A stretch of 64,000 nt of DNA from Planctomonas sp. JC2975 (lineage in GTDB: Bacteria; Actinomycetota; Actinomycetes; Actinomycetales; Microbacteriaceae), in NCBI RefSeq assembly GCF_012985205.1, contig NZ_JABEKS010000003.1, positions 124,001 to 188,000 on the forward strand, read 5' to 3'. Shown in pieces: positions 25,841 to 33,862 of the stretch; within the stretch, counting starts at the first letter, position 1; every line of letters begins with the position of its first letter. The notes beneath the pieces were generated by a model. It saw nothing but the letters and a program-made list of their open reading frames with translations, had not been told where the DNA came from and made no database searches. The position numbers were made by a program, and so were the translations under genes.

Positions 25841-27727
25841 TCAGCGCAGGCTCGCCGCTCCGGCATGCAGGTCAAGGGCGAGCGTCACCCGAACCCGTGC
25901 CCGGGGCGCCAAGCGCACGGCGATCCGCGAGGGGCCAAGGGTCATCGCCTCAGACTCCTCATCAGTGTCGAGCTCGCGGACGACGGCACGGCGGATGACA
26001 TGCTCGCCGAATCCGCCGGCCTGAAGCACCAGCTCAGCAGGCTCGTCGCCGAGGTTGACGAGCTGCACGACAGACCGCTCAGGATCGATCGACTCCACGA
26101 GTGCCGCCACCTTCGGCGGCAGACCGGGTCGTCCGGTGACCGGATCCAGATACCGCGCGAACGCGTGCTGCAGCCCACCGTTGTACAGCGACTGGGGGGC
26201 TCCGAACGCCGTCATCACGAGCGCCTCGGTCACCACAGGGTTCACGCGCTGCCAGCGATCCTGGTCGAATCCGGAAGCCACGTCATCCGCTCGCAACGCT
26301 TCCAGGCGCTCGTCCACCTGTCGATGCGCGACGGCGAGGAACGAGGCCGCGAACCGCTCGACGTCGCCGTCTTCGAGGGCGGCGAACCAGGCATCCTCGT
26401 GTCCGGCTTCCTCCTTGTCGCGGAACTGCCGCACGCGCGTCCAGCCCCAGCCGCCGCCGGCGCGGAGCGCGTCGAGCCGTTCCTGATCCGCGTTCCGTCT
26501 CGAGTGCCACCACAGCCACACCGGGAAGGAGACCTGCGGCGGCTGAAAGTCGAACCAGCCGTCGGCGTCGAGGCGCGTCGGCCACAACTCCAGCTCGTGC
26601 TCGTAGTCCTCGCCGAAGTGCGTGGCCCAGCGGCGTTTCAGCGTCAGCGCCCGGTCGGCGGTGAGATCGTGAACCGCTTGGGATGCGACGGCGTCCAGGA
26701 TGCCACGCGCCAGTTCGAACCCCGCCTCGCCGCCTCCGACGGTGCGGAGCCCGGCTGCCGCGTTGAGCGCGGCGGGCAGCAGGCTGTGGGTGCCGTGCGG
26801 CCAGGTCCATCCGTAGAGGCCGCCGAGCCAGGATCCGACCGGGTCGCCCCGGCCGCCACCGGATCCGTCGCCCACGAGGCCGTCCGCGCCGACGTTGTCC
26901 GGCATCAGGCCGTCGTTCTGCGCTGCGCGATGGATCCATCCGGCGACGTAGCGTTCCACCCAGTCGCGCCAGCGCTGTTCGCCGGTGAGGAGCCACGCCA
27001 GCGAGACCAGCGAGACCACGTTGAGGTTCACGGCGACATCGCCTGAGCCGAACCGCCGCTGCATGGCAGCGGCCATCCGCTCGGGGTTGCCAGGCTCTGC
27101 GAGGTCGTCCCATGAGTCGATGCCCGGCAGCCCGCGCACCGGTAGCCCGTACGTGCGCATCTCGACGCGCTCGGGACCGAACCGCGGGAGCTCGTCTTCC
27201 AGGCCCGCTCGCGGTCCCGCCGCGCCGTTGTGCGGTGCGCGGATGATGTTCAGCTCGCCGTCGTAGTTGCCGGCAGGCGAGTCGGGCAGGTAGAGACCGG
27301 CGAATCGGGTGACGGCATCCACGAGCTCGGGATTCCTCGGGTCGGCGAGGCACAGGCCGTAGAAGAGCTCGAGGCCCTCACCGACGTGGAACCAGTCGTA
27401 GCCGACCTCGAATCCGTCGCGGAACAGTCCGATCTCCTCCAGCTGTTCGCCGACCCCGCGCCACACTCGGAGGCTGCACTCCAGCAGCTCGTCGCTCCCG
27501 CCGACGGCGTAGAGCGTCGGCCAGTTGAAGATCGCCTCGAGGAAGTCGTCGGCACCGTCGCGTCCGACCGGCCGGCCCCCTGGGAGGAGCCGGCCGTCGG
27601 CGTCGACGTACTTGGCGGCGAACTCGCGCCACGCCTCTTCGAGGCGTTCGCGCAGGCTCACCTGCAGCGACGCCCACTCCGGAACGGCCTGCGTGAGGAA
27701 CGGAGCGTCATCGTGTCTGTCTGGCAC
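25841..27727 (-). CDS. Uncharacterised 628-residue protein of the sugar ABC operon (putative alpha/alpha-toroid enzyme)
   Basis: I recognise no family. The protein is soluble, lacks a signal peptide, and is rich in Trp, Asp and Gly. Much of residues 20-480 reads as paired helices separated by aromatic/acidic loops (FEVGYDWFHVGEGLELFYGL; GSWLGGLYGWTWPHGTHSLL; FPVWLWWHSRRN), as in (alpha/alpha)6-toroid glycosidases and polysaccharide lyases. The last ~110 residues look like a beta-sandwich (VVQLVNLGDEPAELVLQAGG). GTG 27727 lies 3 bp after the permease stop with AAGGGA upstream, so it is the last gene of the importer operon. It is therefore likely to process the imported sugar. That enzymatic role is inference from context and composition. 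Confidence 0.7.
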   Translation of the reverse strand: MPDRHDDAPFLTQAVPEWASLQVSLRERLEEAWREFAAKYVDADGRLLPGGRPVGRDGADDFLEAIFNWPTLYAVGGSDELLECSLRVWRGVGEQLEEIGLFRDGFEVGYDWFHVGEGLELFYGLCLADPRNPELVDAVTRFAGLYLPDSPAGNYDGELNIIRAPHNGAAGPRAGLEDELPRFGPERVEMRTYGLPVRGLPGIDSWDDLAEPGNPERMAAAMQRRFGSGDVAVNLNVVSLVSLAWLLTGEQRWRDWVERYVAGWIHRAAQNDGLMPDNVGADGLVGDGSGGGRGDPVGSWLGGLYGWTWPHGTHSLLPAALNAAAGLRTVGGGEAGFELARGILDAVASQAVHDLTADRALTLKRRWATHFGEDYEHELELWPTRLDADGWFDFQPPQVSFPVWLWWHSRRNADQERLDALRAGGGWGWTRVRQFRDKEEAGHEDAWFAALEDGDVERFAASFLAVAHRQVDERLEALRADDVASGFDQDRWQRVNPVVTEALVMTAFGAPQSLYNGGLQHAFARYLDPVTGRPGLPPKVAALVESIDPERSVVQLVNLGDEPAELVLQAGGFGEHVIRRAVVRELDTDEESEAMTLGPSRIAVRLAPRARVRVTLALDLHAGAASLR

Positions 27728-27730
27728 GCC

Positions 27731-28657
27731 CTATCCCTTCGTGGCGCCGACCGTGAGACCGCTGATGATGTGCCGCTGCATGTAGATGAAGAAGACGATC
27801 ACCGGCGCGATCGCCAGCAGCAGGTTCGGGAAGACCTTTGTGAGATCCGTCGTGTATTGGCTGATGCCCGTGTAGATCGCCGTCGTCACTGTGTACTGCT
27901 CCGATGACGGACCGAGCAGGATCTGCGGGCTGACGAAGTCGTTCCACAGGCCGATCGAGTTGAGGATCAGGATCGTCACCACCGCGGGGCGCAGCAACGG
28001 GAAGATGATCGTCCAGAACGTGCGCAGACGCCCGGCGCCGTCGATGGATGCGGCCTGGTCGATGTCCTTCGGCACCGTCGAGATATAGCCGACCATGAGG
28101 AAGATGCTCACCGGCAGGGTCGTCGCCGAGTCGTAGAGCACGAGCCCCGCGAAGCTGTTGACCAGCCCGAGCGTGCGGAGCACGTAGATGGCAGGGATGA
28201 CCATGGCCGCACCGGGGATGAACGTGCCGGCCAGGAAGTACAGCATGAGCAGCCGGGTCTTGCGGTTGGTGCTGCGCGCGATGACGTAGGCGGCGGGCCC
28301 GGCCAGTGCGATGCAGATGATGTCGACGACGATCACGATCGACGCGGTGAAGCCGTAGGAGGCCACCACGTTGTACTCCGGAGACGTGATCGCGGCCAGC
28401 AGCGGCTCCAGCGTGAGCCTGCCGAACGGGATCCCGAACGGCTGCGTCTGGATGTCCTGCTGCGTTTTGAAGGCGTTGACCAGCAGGATGTACGCCGGTC
28501 CGCCCATGAGCGGCACGAGGAGCGCGAGCATGACGATGCGCACCACGTTGGGACGTTCCTTCGTTCGCCTCGGCCGGCGCGACGGCTTCTTCGCGACGGC
28601 ACTCGTGGTCACGGCCTCGGCCGTCGCGGCCTGGACGAGTATCGTTTCCGCGCTCAT
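27731..28657 (-). CDS. Carbohydrate ABC transporter permease, MalG type
   Basis: A 308-residue inner-membrane permease with six helices. The cytoplasmic EAA loop reads QAASIDGAGRLRTFWTIIFPLLRP, the ATPase docking site. The N-terminal ~30 residues are basic and low in hydrophobicity, then the first helix begins. ATG 28657 overlaps the preceding permease stop by ATGA, so the two subunits are translationally coupled. It pairs with the MalF-like permease and the lipoprotein upstream. No ATPase gene is present in the operon, so a shared MsmK/UgpC-type ATPase encoded elsewhere is expected. Confidence 0.9.
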   Translation of the reverse strand: MSAETILVQAATAEAVTTSAVAKKPSRRPRRTKERPNVVRIVMLALLVPLMGGPAYILLVNAFKTQQDIQTQPFGIPFGRLTLEPLLAAITSPEYNVVASYGFTASIVIVVDIICIALAGPAAYVIARSTNRKTRLLMLYFLAGTFIPGAAMVIPAIYVLRTLGLVNSFAGLVLYDSATTLPVSIFLMVGYISTVPKDIDQAASIDGAGRLRTFWTIIFPLLRPAVVTILILNSIGLWNDFVSPQILLGPSSEQYTVTTAIYTGISQYTTDLTKVFPNLLLAIAPVIVFFIYMQRHIISGLTVGATKG

Positions 28658-29595
28658 GCGTCACCTCCGGCAGCCCTGTCGCTGCGGTTGCGCAGCGCCG
28701 TCACGAGCAGCGCGAGCGCTGCGGACACGATCATGAGGAACACCGCCTGCGCGTTGGCGTAGCCGATCTTCGTGCTGCCGAAGGACTGCGCGAGGATCAC
28801 GTACGCGTAGGTCGATGTGGCGCCTGCCGGCCCGCCTCCCGTGAGGCTGACGACGATGTCGTAGGCGCGCAGCAGACCTATCAAGTTGAGTATCAGAGCC
28901 ACAGTGACCACCGGCGCGATCATCGGGATCACGATGTGCCTGTTGATCTTCCAGCGGCTGGCACCGTCGATCTCGGCCGCTTCGATGAGCTCGAGCGGAA
29001 CCGTCTGCAGCGCCGCGACGAACAGCACGACATTGAAGCCGAATCCTGCCCAGACGATGACGGCGATGAGCGAGATGAGGGCCAGATTCTGCTCGAAGAG
29101 GAACCCGACGGGACCGACTCCGAACGCCGCGAGCAGCGTGTTCAGGGCGCCCTTGGTGCCCAGGATGGCGTTCCACAGGAATCCTAGGATCAGCGCGCTG
29201 ATCACATGCGGGTAGTAGGTCAGGGCCCTGAACACCGAGTTGGTGCGTGACTTCTGACGCAGCGCCAGTGCATAGGCGAGACCGAGTCCGATCTCGAAGG
29301 CCGATCCGAAGATCACGATCAGCACCGTGACCCACATGGAGTGCGTGGTGTTCGGATCGGTGAACAGGTGCGTGTAGTTCTGGATCCCGAGGAAGTCCGC
29401 CTCGGAGAATCCGTCCCAGTCGGTGAAGCTCAGGTAGATCGCGACGATCACCGGAACCACCATGAGCACCGAATAGAGCAGCACGGCCGGGCCGGCCATG
29501 CCCAGCGAGATCGCCGAGTCCTTGAGTCGTCTGTTGCGTTTGCGCGCCGCAGCGCTCTCCCCGGACCGAGTCCGGGAAGAGCGTGCGTCGGGCAT
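28654..29595 (-). CDS. Carbohydrate ABC transporter permease, MalF type
   Basis: A 313-residue membrane permease with six main helices after a basic leader (RKRNRRLKDSAIS). The EAA loop is EAAEIDGASRWKINRHIVIPMIAP. ATG 29595 shares one base with the stop of the substrate-binding protein gene (TGATG), and its own stop overlaps the next permease start, giving a continuous coupled operon. It forms the translocation pore with the MalG-type subunit. The substrate is probably an arabinose- or xylose-containing oligosaccharide, inferred from neighbouring GH51 and esterase genes. Confidence 0.9.
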   Translation of the reverse strand: MPDARSSRTRSGESAAARKRNRRLKDSAISLGMAGPAVLLYSVLMVVPVIVAIYLSFTDWDGFSEADFLGIQNYTHLFTDPNTTHSMWVTVLIVIFGSAFEIGLGLAYALALRQKSRTNSVFRALTYYPHVISALILGFLWNAILGTKGALNTLLAAFGVGPVGFLFEQNLALISLIAVIVWAGFGFNVVLFVAALQTVPLELIEAAEIDGASRWKINRHIVIPMIAPVVTVALILNLIGLLRAYDIVVSLTGGGPAGATSTYAYVILAQSFGSTKIGYANAQAVFLMIVSAALALLVTALRNRSDRAAGGDA

Positions 29596-30875
29596 CACTG
29601 CGCCTGCGAGTCCCACCACGTGTCCAAGTTCTGCGCCACCTGCTGCGGGGTCGATCCCGAGAACAGCGCCTGGATCTGGCTGTTGAGCTGGGTCGAGTAC
29701 CCGGGCACCGGCTGCTCGTCAGCGGCCTCGACGAATCCGCCTGGCGACGCGTCGATGATCTTCTGCACGCCCTCGCCGAGGCTGGACATCTTGTACGTGT
29801 AGCCCTTGCGGAAGTTGCCATCGGCCGCCAGCTCGCTGGCGACGGCCTTCTTGTCCGTTGTCAGCCACTTCACGAGGTCGATCGCTGCCTGCTGGTTCTT
29901 CGACTGCTTCACCACGACGTACGGGTCGGCGATGTTGCTGTACTGCTTCGTCGGGTATGTGCCCGTCGTCGGCATCGAGAACACGCCGATCTCGTCGCTC
30001 TTGCTCGCCTGGTCGGCGGCCGGCACGAAGAACGACCCCATCATGTACATGGCCGACTTGCCCTCGAGGAAGTTGGTCTGGCCGTCGGCGTACGCCAGGC
30101 CGAGATCGCTCTTCTCCAGGTAGCCCTTGTCGACCCACGACTTGTAGGACTTCAGCGAGTTCACGTAGTCCTTGTCGCCCGCGAAGCTGACATCGCCCGC
30201 CCTGCGCTGCTTGATCCAGTCCGGCGTCTTCGTCATGGTTGTCGAGTCGTTGAACATGGTGAACTGCCCGCCCGTGACCCACTGGCCTGCGGTCTGCAGC
30301 GGCTGGTAGCCGGCATCCTTCAGCTTGCCCATCGCCGAGGTGAACTGGGCGACGGTCTTGATCGTGGATGCGTCGAGCCCGGCCTTCTCGAACGCCGCCT
30401 TGTTGTAGAAGACGAGCGACTGCACCTGCTGGCCGGCGCCGACGAGGTACGTCTTGCCGTTGATCTTGTAGTTGTCGACGAGCGGAGTGTCCTTGGTCCA
30501 GGACTGCTTCGACAGATCGGTGAAGAGCTTCGCCGTGTCGGCCGTCGGCGTGACCTGCTGCACGATGTCGGGCGGGTCGCCTGCCGCGAGATCCTGGTTC
30601 AGCTTGTCGCTGGCCGAGATCGTGCCCGTGCGCTCGAGGCTCACGGTGACGCCCGGGTTCGCCTTCTCGTACGTGTCGAACAGCTTCGTCCAGTACGCGA
30701 CGGTGAGGTTGGGCGAGATGTTGACGATGATGCGCAGGTGCGCGGGCGCGGCCGTCGCCGCGCCGGTCGTCGATCCCGATGCGCCGTTCCCAGAACAGCC
30801 TGCAAGCACCATTGACGCTGCGCCGGCGACCACTGCAACGGCGCCTATGCGCCGCCAGATCCCCTTGCCTTTCAT
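29595..30875 (-). CDS. Sugar ABC transporter substrate-binding lipoprotein
   Basis: A 426-residue family-1 solute-binding protein. The N-terminus has the basic MKGKGIWRR, a hydrophobic stretch and lipobox VLAGC (Cys27), so it is anchored to the outer face of the membrane. The mature protein shows the usual WTKLFDTYEKANPGVTV start and AAGDPPDIVQQV, with a C-terminal Trp-rich end. It delivers an oligosaccharide to the coupled permeases. A 16-bp perfect palindrome centred on TATCGATA lies about 155 bp upstream (31029-31044), which points to control by the GntR/FCD regulator at 20.3 kb. Confidence 0.9.
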   Translation of the reverse strand: MKGKGIWRRIGAVAVVAGAASMVLAGCSGNGASGSTTGAATAAPAHLRIIVNISPNLTVAYWTKLFDTYEKANPGVTVSLERTGTISASDKLNQDLAAGDPPDIVQQVTPTADTAKLFTDLSKQSWTKDTPLVDNYKINGKTYLVGAGQQVQSLVFYNKAAFEKAGLDASTIKTVAQFTSAMGKLKDAGYQPLQTAGQWVTGGQFTMFNDSTTMTKTPDWIKQRRAGDVSFAGDKDYVNSLKSYKSWVDKGYLEKSDLGLAYADGQTNFLEGKSAMYMMGSFFVPAADQASKSDEIGVFSMPTTGTYPTKQYSNIADPYVVVKQSKNQQAAIDLVKWLTTDKKAVASELAADGNFRKGYTYKMSSLGEGVQKIIDASPGGFVEAADEQPVPGYSTQLNSQIQALFSGSTPQQVAQNLDTWWDSQAQ

Positions 30876-31028
30876 TCCGACTCCACTCTGATGTCCGGGG
30901 GTTGAGGCGGGGGAAGCGTCCCGAGCCTCGTTGCTGGATCGATGGTCGGCTCCGCAGTCCGATGCTGGCGACCAGGTCGGGTGCGCCCGGTCGATCGGAC
31001 TGCTCCGGTCCTCGTCGAGCCCTTGGAG

Positions 31029-31044
31029 CGACTATCGATAGTCG
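31029..31044. promoter_or_regulatory. Perfect 16-bp palindrome CGACTATCGATAGTCG, operator of the ABC operon
   Basis: A fully symmetric 16-mer containing the TATCGATA core found at the GntR gene. It sits between the SDR 3' end and the substrate-binding protein gene, in AT-richer DNA (GTCGAAAGAATTACATG on one side). It is the best-conserved member of the predicted regulon. The rest of 30876-31099 shows no gene. Confidence 0.65.
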
Positions 31045-31099
31045 AAAGAATTACATGGACCTACCGCGGGCGTCAAGCCGGAACCCGGCAACGCAGCCT

Positions 31100-31840
31100 T
31101 CACAGGCTGTCACCCCCATCGACGGGAAGCGAAACGCCGGTGATCATCGCCGCCTGCGACGACGCGAGGAAGACCGCCGCATTCGCGACATCGGATGCCG
31201 TGACCCAGCGCCCGAGCGGCTTGCGCGCTGCCTGCTCGGCGAGCTTCGCCTCGATCTCCTGCTCCGTACCGCGCATCGTCGCCCGCAGCATCGGAGTGTC
31301 CACGCCGCTCGGGCACACCGCGTTCACCCGGATGCCCTTGCGCGCCAGGTCAACGGCGAGCGTGCGCGTCATCCCGACCAGACCCGCCTTCGCGGCGGCG
31401 TACCAGGGCGCCCCAGGGTGCGCCTTCAACCCGGACGTCGACCCGGTGAACGTGATGCTCGCGGCGTCCGATGCCTCCAGGCCCGGCAGCATCGCCGCGA
31501 CGACGTTCGCCGGGCCCTGCAGGTACAGCTCGAGCATGGGGCCGAGGTCCGCCTCGACCCGGCCGGCGCTGAGGAAGACGGCGTCCACCCCGCCGAACGC
31601 CTCGAGGGTGCGCCGAGCGAGTTCGGCGAGTTCGGAGGGCACGCGGATGTCCGCCCTGGTGAAGATCGCCTCCGATCCGCGCCCGCGCAGCTCGTCGACC
31701 ACCGCGGCTCCGCGTTCCGCGTCGAGGTCCGACACGCTCACCTTCGCGCCGCGCGCCGCAAACAGCTCGGCCGTCGCTCTTCCCATGCCGGATGCGCCGC
31801 CGATCACCACGGCGACCCGTCCCTCGAAATCCGCCACCAT
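31100..31840 (-). CDS. SDR-family NAD(P)-dependent oxidoreductase
   Basis: A 246-residue classical short-chain dehydrogenase. The cofactor motif is VIGGASGMGRATAELFA (residues ~11-27), with Asp near residue 38 (VSVSDLDAE) suggesting NAD preference. The catalytic Ser is in ITFTGSTSGLK and the Tyr/Lys pair in PWYAAAKAGLVGM. It ends TGVSLPVDGGDSL, as usual for the family. ATG 31840 was preferred over ATG 31846 because GAGGAGG then has proper spacing. Likely oxidises a sugar or sugar alcohol released by the nearby hydrolases. It diverges from the CE7 esterase at 32.0 kb across a TATCGATA-like operator. Confidence 0.87.
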   Translation of the reverse strand: MVADFEGRVAVVIGGASGMGRATAELFAARGAKVSVSDLDAERGAAVVDELRGRGSEAIFTRADIRVPSELAELARRTLEAFGGVDAVFLSAGRVEADLGPMLELYLQGPANVVAAMLPGLEASDAASITFTGSTSGLKAHPGAPWYAAAKAGLVGMTRTLAVDLARKGIRVNAVCPSGVDTPMLRATMRGTEQEIEAKLAEQAARKPLGRWVTASDVANAAVFLASSQAAMITGVSLPVDGGDSL

Positions 31841-31865
31841 GTGCATCCTCCTCGATTTCGTGAAT

Positions 31866-31884
31866 ACTATCGTTCATCGATAGT
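31866..31884. promoter_or_regulatory. Spaced operator ACTATCG-N5-CGATAGT in the SDR/esterase divergence
   Basis: Two 7-bp arms, exactly those of the 31029 palindrome, separated by TTCAT; the right part also contains ATCGATAG. It lies 26 bp upstream of the SDR start and about 146 bp before the esterase start. It probably binds the same regulator as the continuous sites, with a shifted half-site spacing. Confidence 0.55.
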
Positions 31885-32029
31885 CGTTACGGATGGTCGC
31901 AAGACTGCGTCCGCCCCGAAGCGACTCGTCAAGCGTGCCGGATGCCTGGCCGCACCGTCGACGTGCCTCCCGCCCGCCGACGTCACGACCTCGGCCCGCA
32001 CGCCGCAACCGGAAAGGACACGTGAGCTC

Positions 32030-33043
32030 ATGCCCGTGCTCGATCTGCCGCTCGATCAGCTGCGCGACTACCGTCCAGCGACGACCGCCCGCGAAGACTT
32101 CGACGCCTTCTGGGCCGCGACCCTTGCCGAACACGCCGGATCCGAGACCGTGGTGGACTTCGACGGGATCGACACCCCGCTGGCCACCATCGAGACCTTC
32201 GACGTGACGTTCGCCGGCTTCGACGACCAGCCGGTCAAGGCGTGGCTGCATCTGCCGAGGCACCGCAACGGATCCCTCCCCTGCGTCGTGCAGTACATGG
32301 GATACGGCACGGGCCGCGGAACCCCCGTCACGCTCACGAACCTGCTCTACAGCGCCGCCGGATACGCCAACCTCATCGTCGACAACCGCGGACAGGTCGG
32401 CAGCGACACCGCCGACGGCGACGCGGAGCAGCGGGCACAGGCGTCCGGATTCCTCACGCAGGGCATCCTCGATCCGGAGACCTACTACTACCGACGACTC
32501 ATCGTCGATGCCGTGCGGGCGATCGGTGCTGCGGCGGCGCATCCGGAGATCGACGCGGAACGTCTCGCTGTCGCCGGCGGAAGCCAGGGTGCGGCGCTCG
32601 CACTGGCGGCGGCGGCGCTCGACGGCACCCCCGTCGCGGTGCTCGCCGACCTGCCGTTCCTCAGCCACCTGAGACGGGCCGCTGACGTCGCATCCGCCGG
32701 CCCCTACCTCGAACTCACGAAGTTCGGACGTGCGAGGCCCGAGCTCGTCGAGCGCGCCTTCACCACGTTGACGTACTTCGACGCCGTGAACTTCGCGCCG
32801 CGATCGACGGCATCCGCGCGATTCTCGGCCGCCCTGATGGACGATGTCGCTCCGGCCTCCACGGTGTTCGCCGCCTACAACAACTACGCAGGACCCAAGA
32901 CGATCGACGTGTACCCGTTCAACGGACACGAGGGCGGTGGCCAGCTTGCAGCGGAGCGTCGCCTGGCGTTCCTGAGCGAGGTCTTCGGCACGACGGATGC
33001 CGCGGCATCCGCTCAGCGGACCGCCCTGCACTCGCTCGCCTAG
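32030..33043 (+). CDS. CE7-family acetyl esterase, second paralogue
   Basis: A 337-residue AXE1/CE7 alpha/beta hydrolase, predicted to deacetylate xylo-oligosaccharides in the cytoplasm. The opening REDFDAFWAATLAEH is the family hallmark. VVQYMGYGTGRG forms the oxyanion region, VAGGSQGAALALAAAALD holds the nucleophile Ser, and FNGHEGGG the catalytic His. It aligns in layout with the esterase at 16.0 kb but differs throughout in sequence. ATG 32030 starts right before the conserved domain; AAAGGA lies a rather long 12 nt upstream. It is divergent from the SDR gene and presumably under the same TATCGATA-type operator. Confidence 0.87.
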   Translation: MPVLDLPLDQLRDYRPATTAREDFDAFWAATLAEHAGSETVVDFDGIDTPLATIETFDVTFAGFDDQPVKAWLHLPRHRNGSLPCVVQYMGYGTGRGTPVTLTNLLYSAAGYANLIVDNRGQVGSDTADGDAEQRAQASGFLTQGILDPETYYYRRLIVDAVRAIGAAAAHPEIDAERLAVAGGSQGAALALAAAALDGTPVAVLADLPFLSHLRRAADVASAGPYLELTKFGRARPELVERAFTTLTYFDAVNFAPRSTASARFSAALMDDVAPASTVFAAYNNYAGPKTIDVYPFNGHEGGGQLAAERRLAFLSEVFGTTDAAASAQRTALHSLA

Positions 33044-33055
33044 CGCGGCCGCCGC

Positions 33056-33071
33056 CGGTCGGGCTCGACCG
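33056..33071. terminator. Short hairpin after the CE7 esterase
   Basis: CGGTCG (33056-33061) and CGACCG (33066-33071) form a perfect 6-bp stem with a 4-nt loop, 13 bp after the esterase stop and before the GNAT start. Weak terminator candidate without a T-tract. Confidence 0.4.
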
Positions 33072-33107
33072 ACGGGCGATGTCGCACCCCGGGCCTACGC
33101 TGGCCGC

Positions 33108-33710
33108 ATGACCAAGCGCATCCCGCTGGAGGGCGCCGACATCGAGGTCGTGCCCGCCTTCGGCCACTGGGACGGCTTCTACGACGTCGTCGGGGTGAAG
33201 AAGCCGGGCGGCGGCGGATGCTGGTGCATGTCGTACCGCGACGCCACGCTGCACAACGACGAGCGCGCCGCCTACATGAAGAACGAGTGCGAGCACGCAC
33301 CGGGTCCAGGCGTGCTGGCCTACGTCGACCGGGATCCCGCAGGATGGTGCTCCATCGCACCGCGCTCCACGTACCGCCGGCTGATGAACTCCCGCACCAT
33401 CCCGTTCGTCGACGACCAGGATGCGTGGTCCATCGTCTGCTTCGTCGTGAAGCCCACCTACCGAAGGCAGGGGCTGCTGCACACCCTCCTCGACGGGGCG
33501 GTGCGGCACGCGAGAGAGAACGGCGCTGCGGTGGTGGAGGGGTATCCGGTGGAGCTCTCCGGCGAGGCCGGCCAGGGCCGGGTCGACATGATTTCGGGAT
33601 ACGTCGGCAGCACCGCCCTGTTCGAGTCCGCCGGCTTCGAGCGGGCGACGCTGACGTCGTCCCGCATCGGCGACCGCGACCGCTGGGTGATGCGCAAGCG
33701 ACTCGACTGA
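33108..33710 (+). CDS. GNAT-family N-acetyltransferase
   Basis: A 200-residue acetyltransferase-like protein. WSIVCFVVKPTYRRQGLLHTLLDGAVRHAREN is the acetyl-CoA-binding motif A (V-x-P-x-x-R-x-x-G-L), followed by AAVVEGYPVEL. GSTALFESAGFERATLTS is the typical C-terminal motif B. The N-terminal half contains GGGGCWCMSYRDA, a Cys-rich strand frequent in this uncharacterised actinobacterial subgroup (the same layout occurs in proteins labelled GNAT without substrate). ATG 33108 has no strong ribosome-binding site. A stem-loop at 33797-33818 may end its transcript. Confidence 0.8.
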   Translation: MTKRIPLEGADIEVVPAFGHWDGFYDVVGVKKPGGGGCWCMSYRDATLHNDERAAYMKNECEHAPGPGVLAYVDRDPAGWCSIAPRSTYRRLMNSRTIPFVDDQDAWSIVCFVVKPTYRRQGLLHTLLDGAVRHARENGAAVVEGYPVELSGEAGQGRVDMISGYVGSTALFESAGFERATLTSSRIGDRDRWVMRKRLD

Positions 33711-33796
33711 GCGCGTCCGCGGGGCGTGTGCGCGTCATCCGCTCCGTCCAAGCCTCCCGCACGCTCGCACAGGCGCTCCAGTTCACCCGGTCTGGG

Positions 33797-33818
33797 GCAG
33801 CCGTGCCCTTTCGGCTGC
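33797..33818. terminator. Stem-loop GCAGCCG...CGGCTGC before the arcD-like gene
   Basis: A perfect 7-bp stem (33797-33803 with 33812-33818) and an 8-nt loop ending in TTT. It sits between the GNAT stop and the antiporter start, 45 bp before the latter. It could be a terminator for GNAT or a leader structure of the antiporter mRNA. Confidence 0.4.
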
Positions 33819-33862
33819 GCACACCATGGGGACTGCGATCAGTCCATCGCTGAGGGGTCCCC

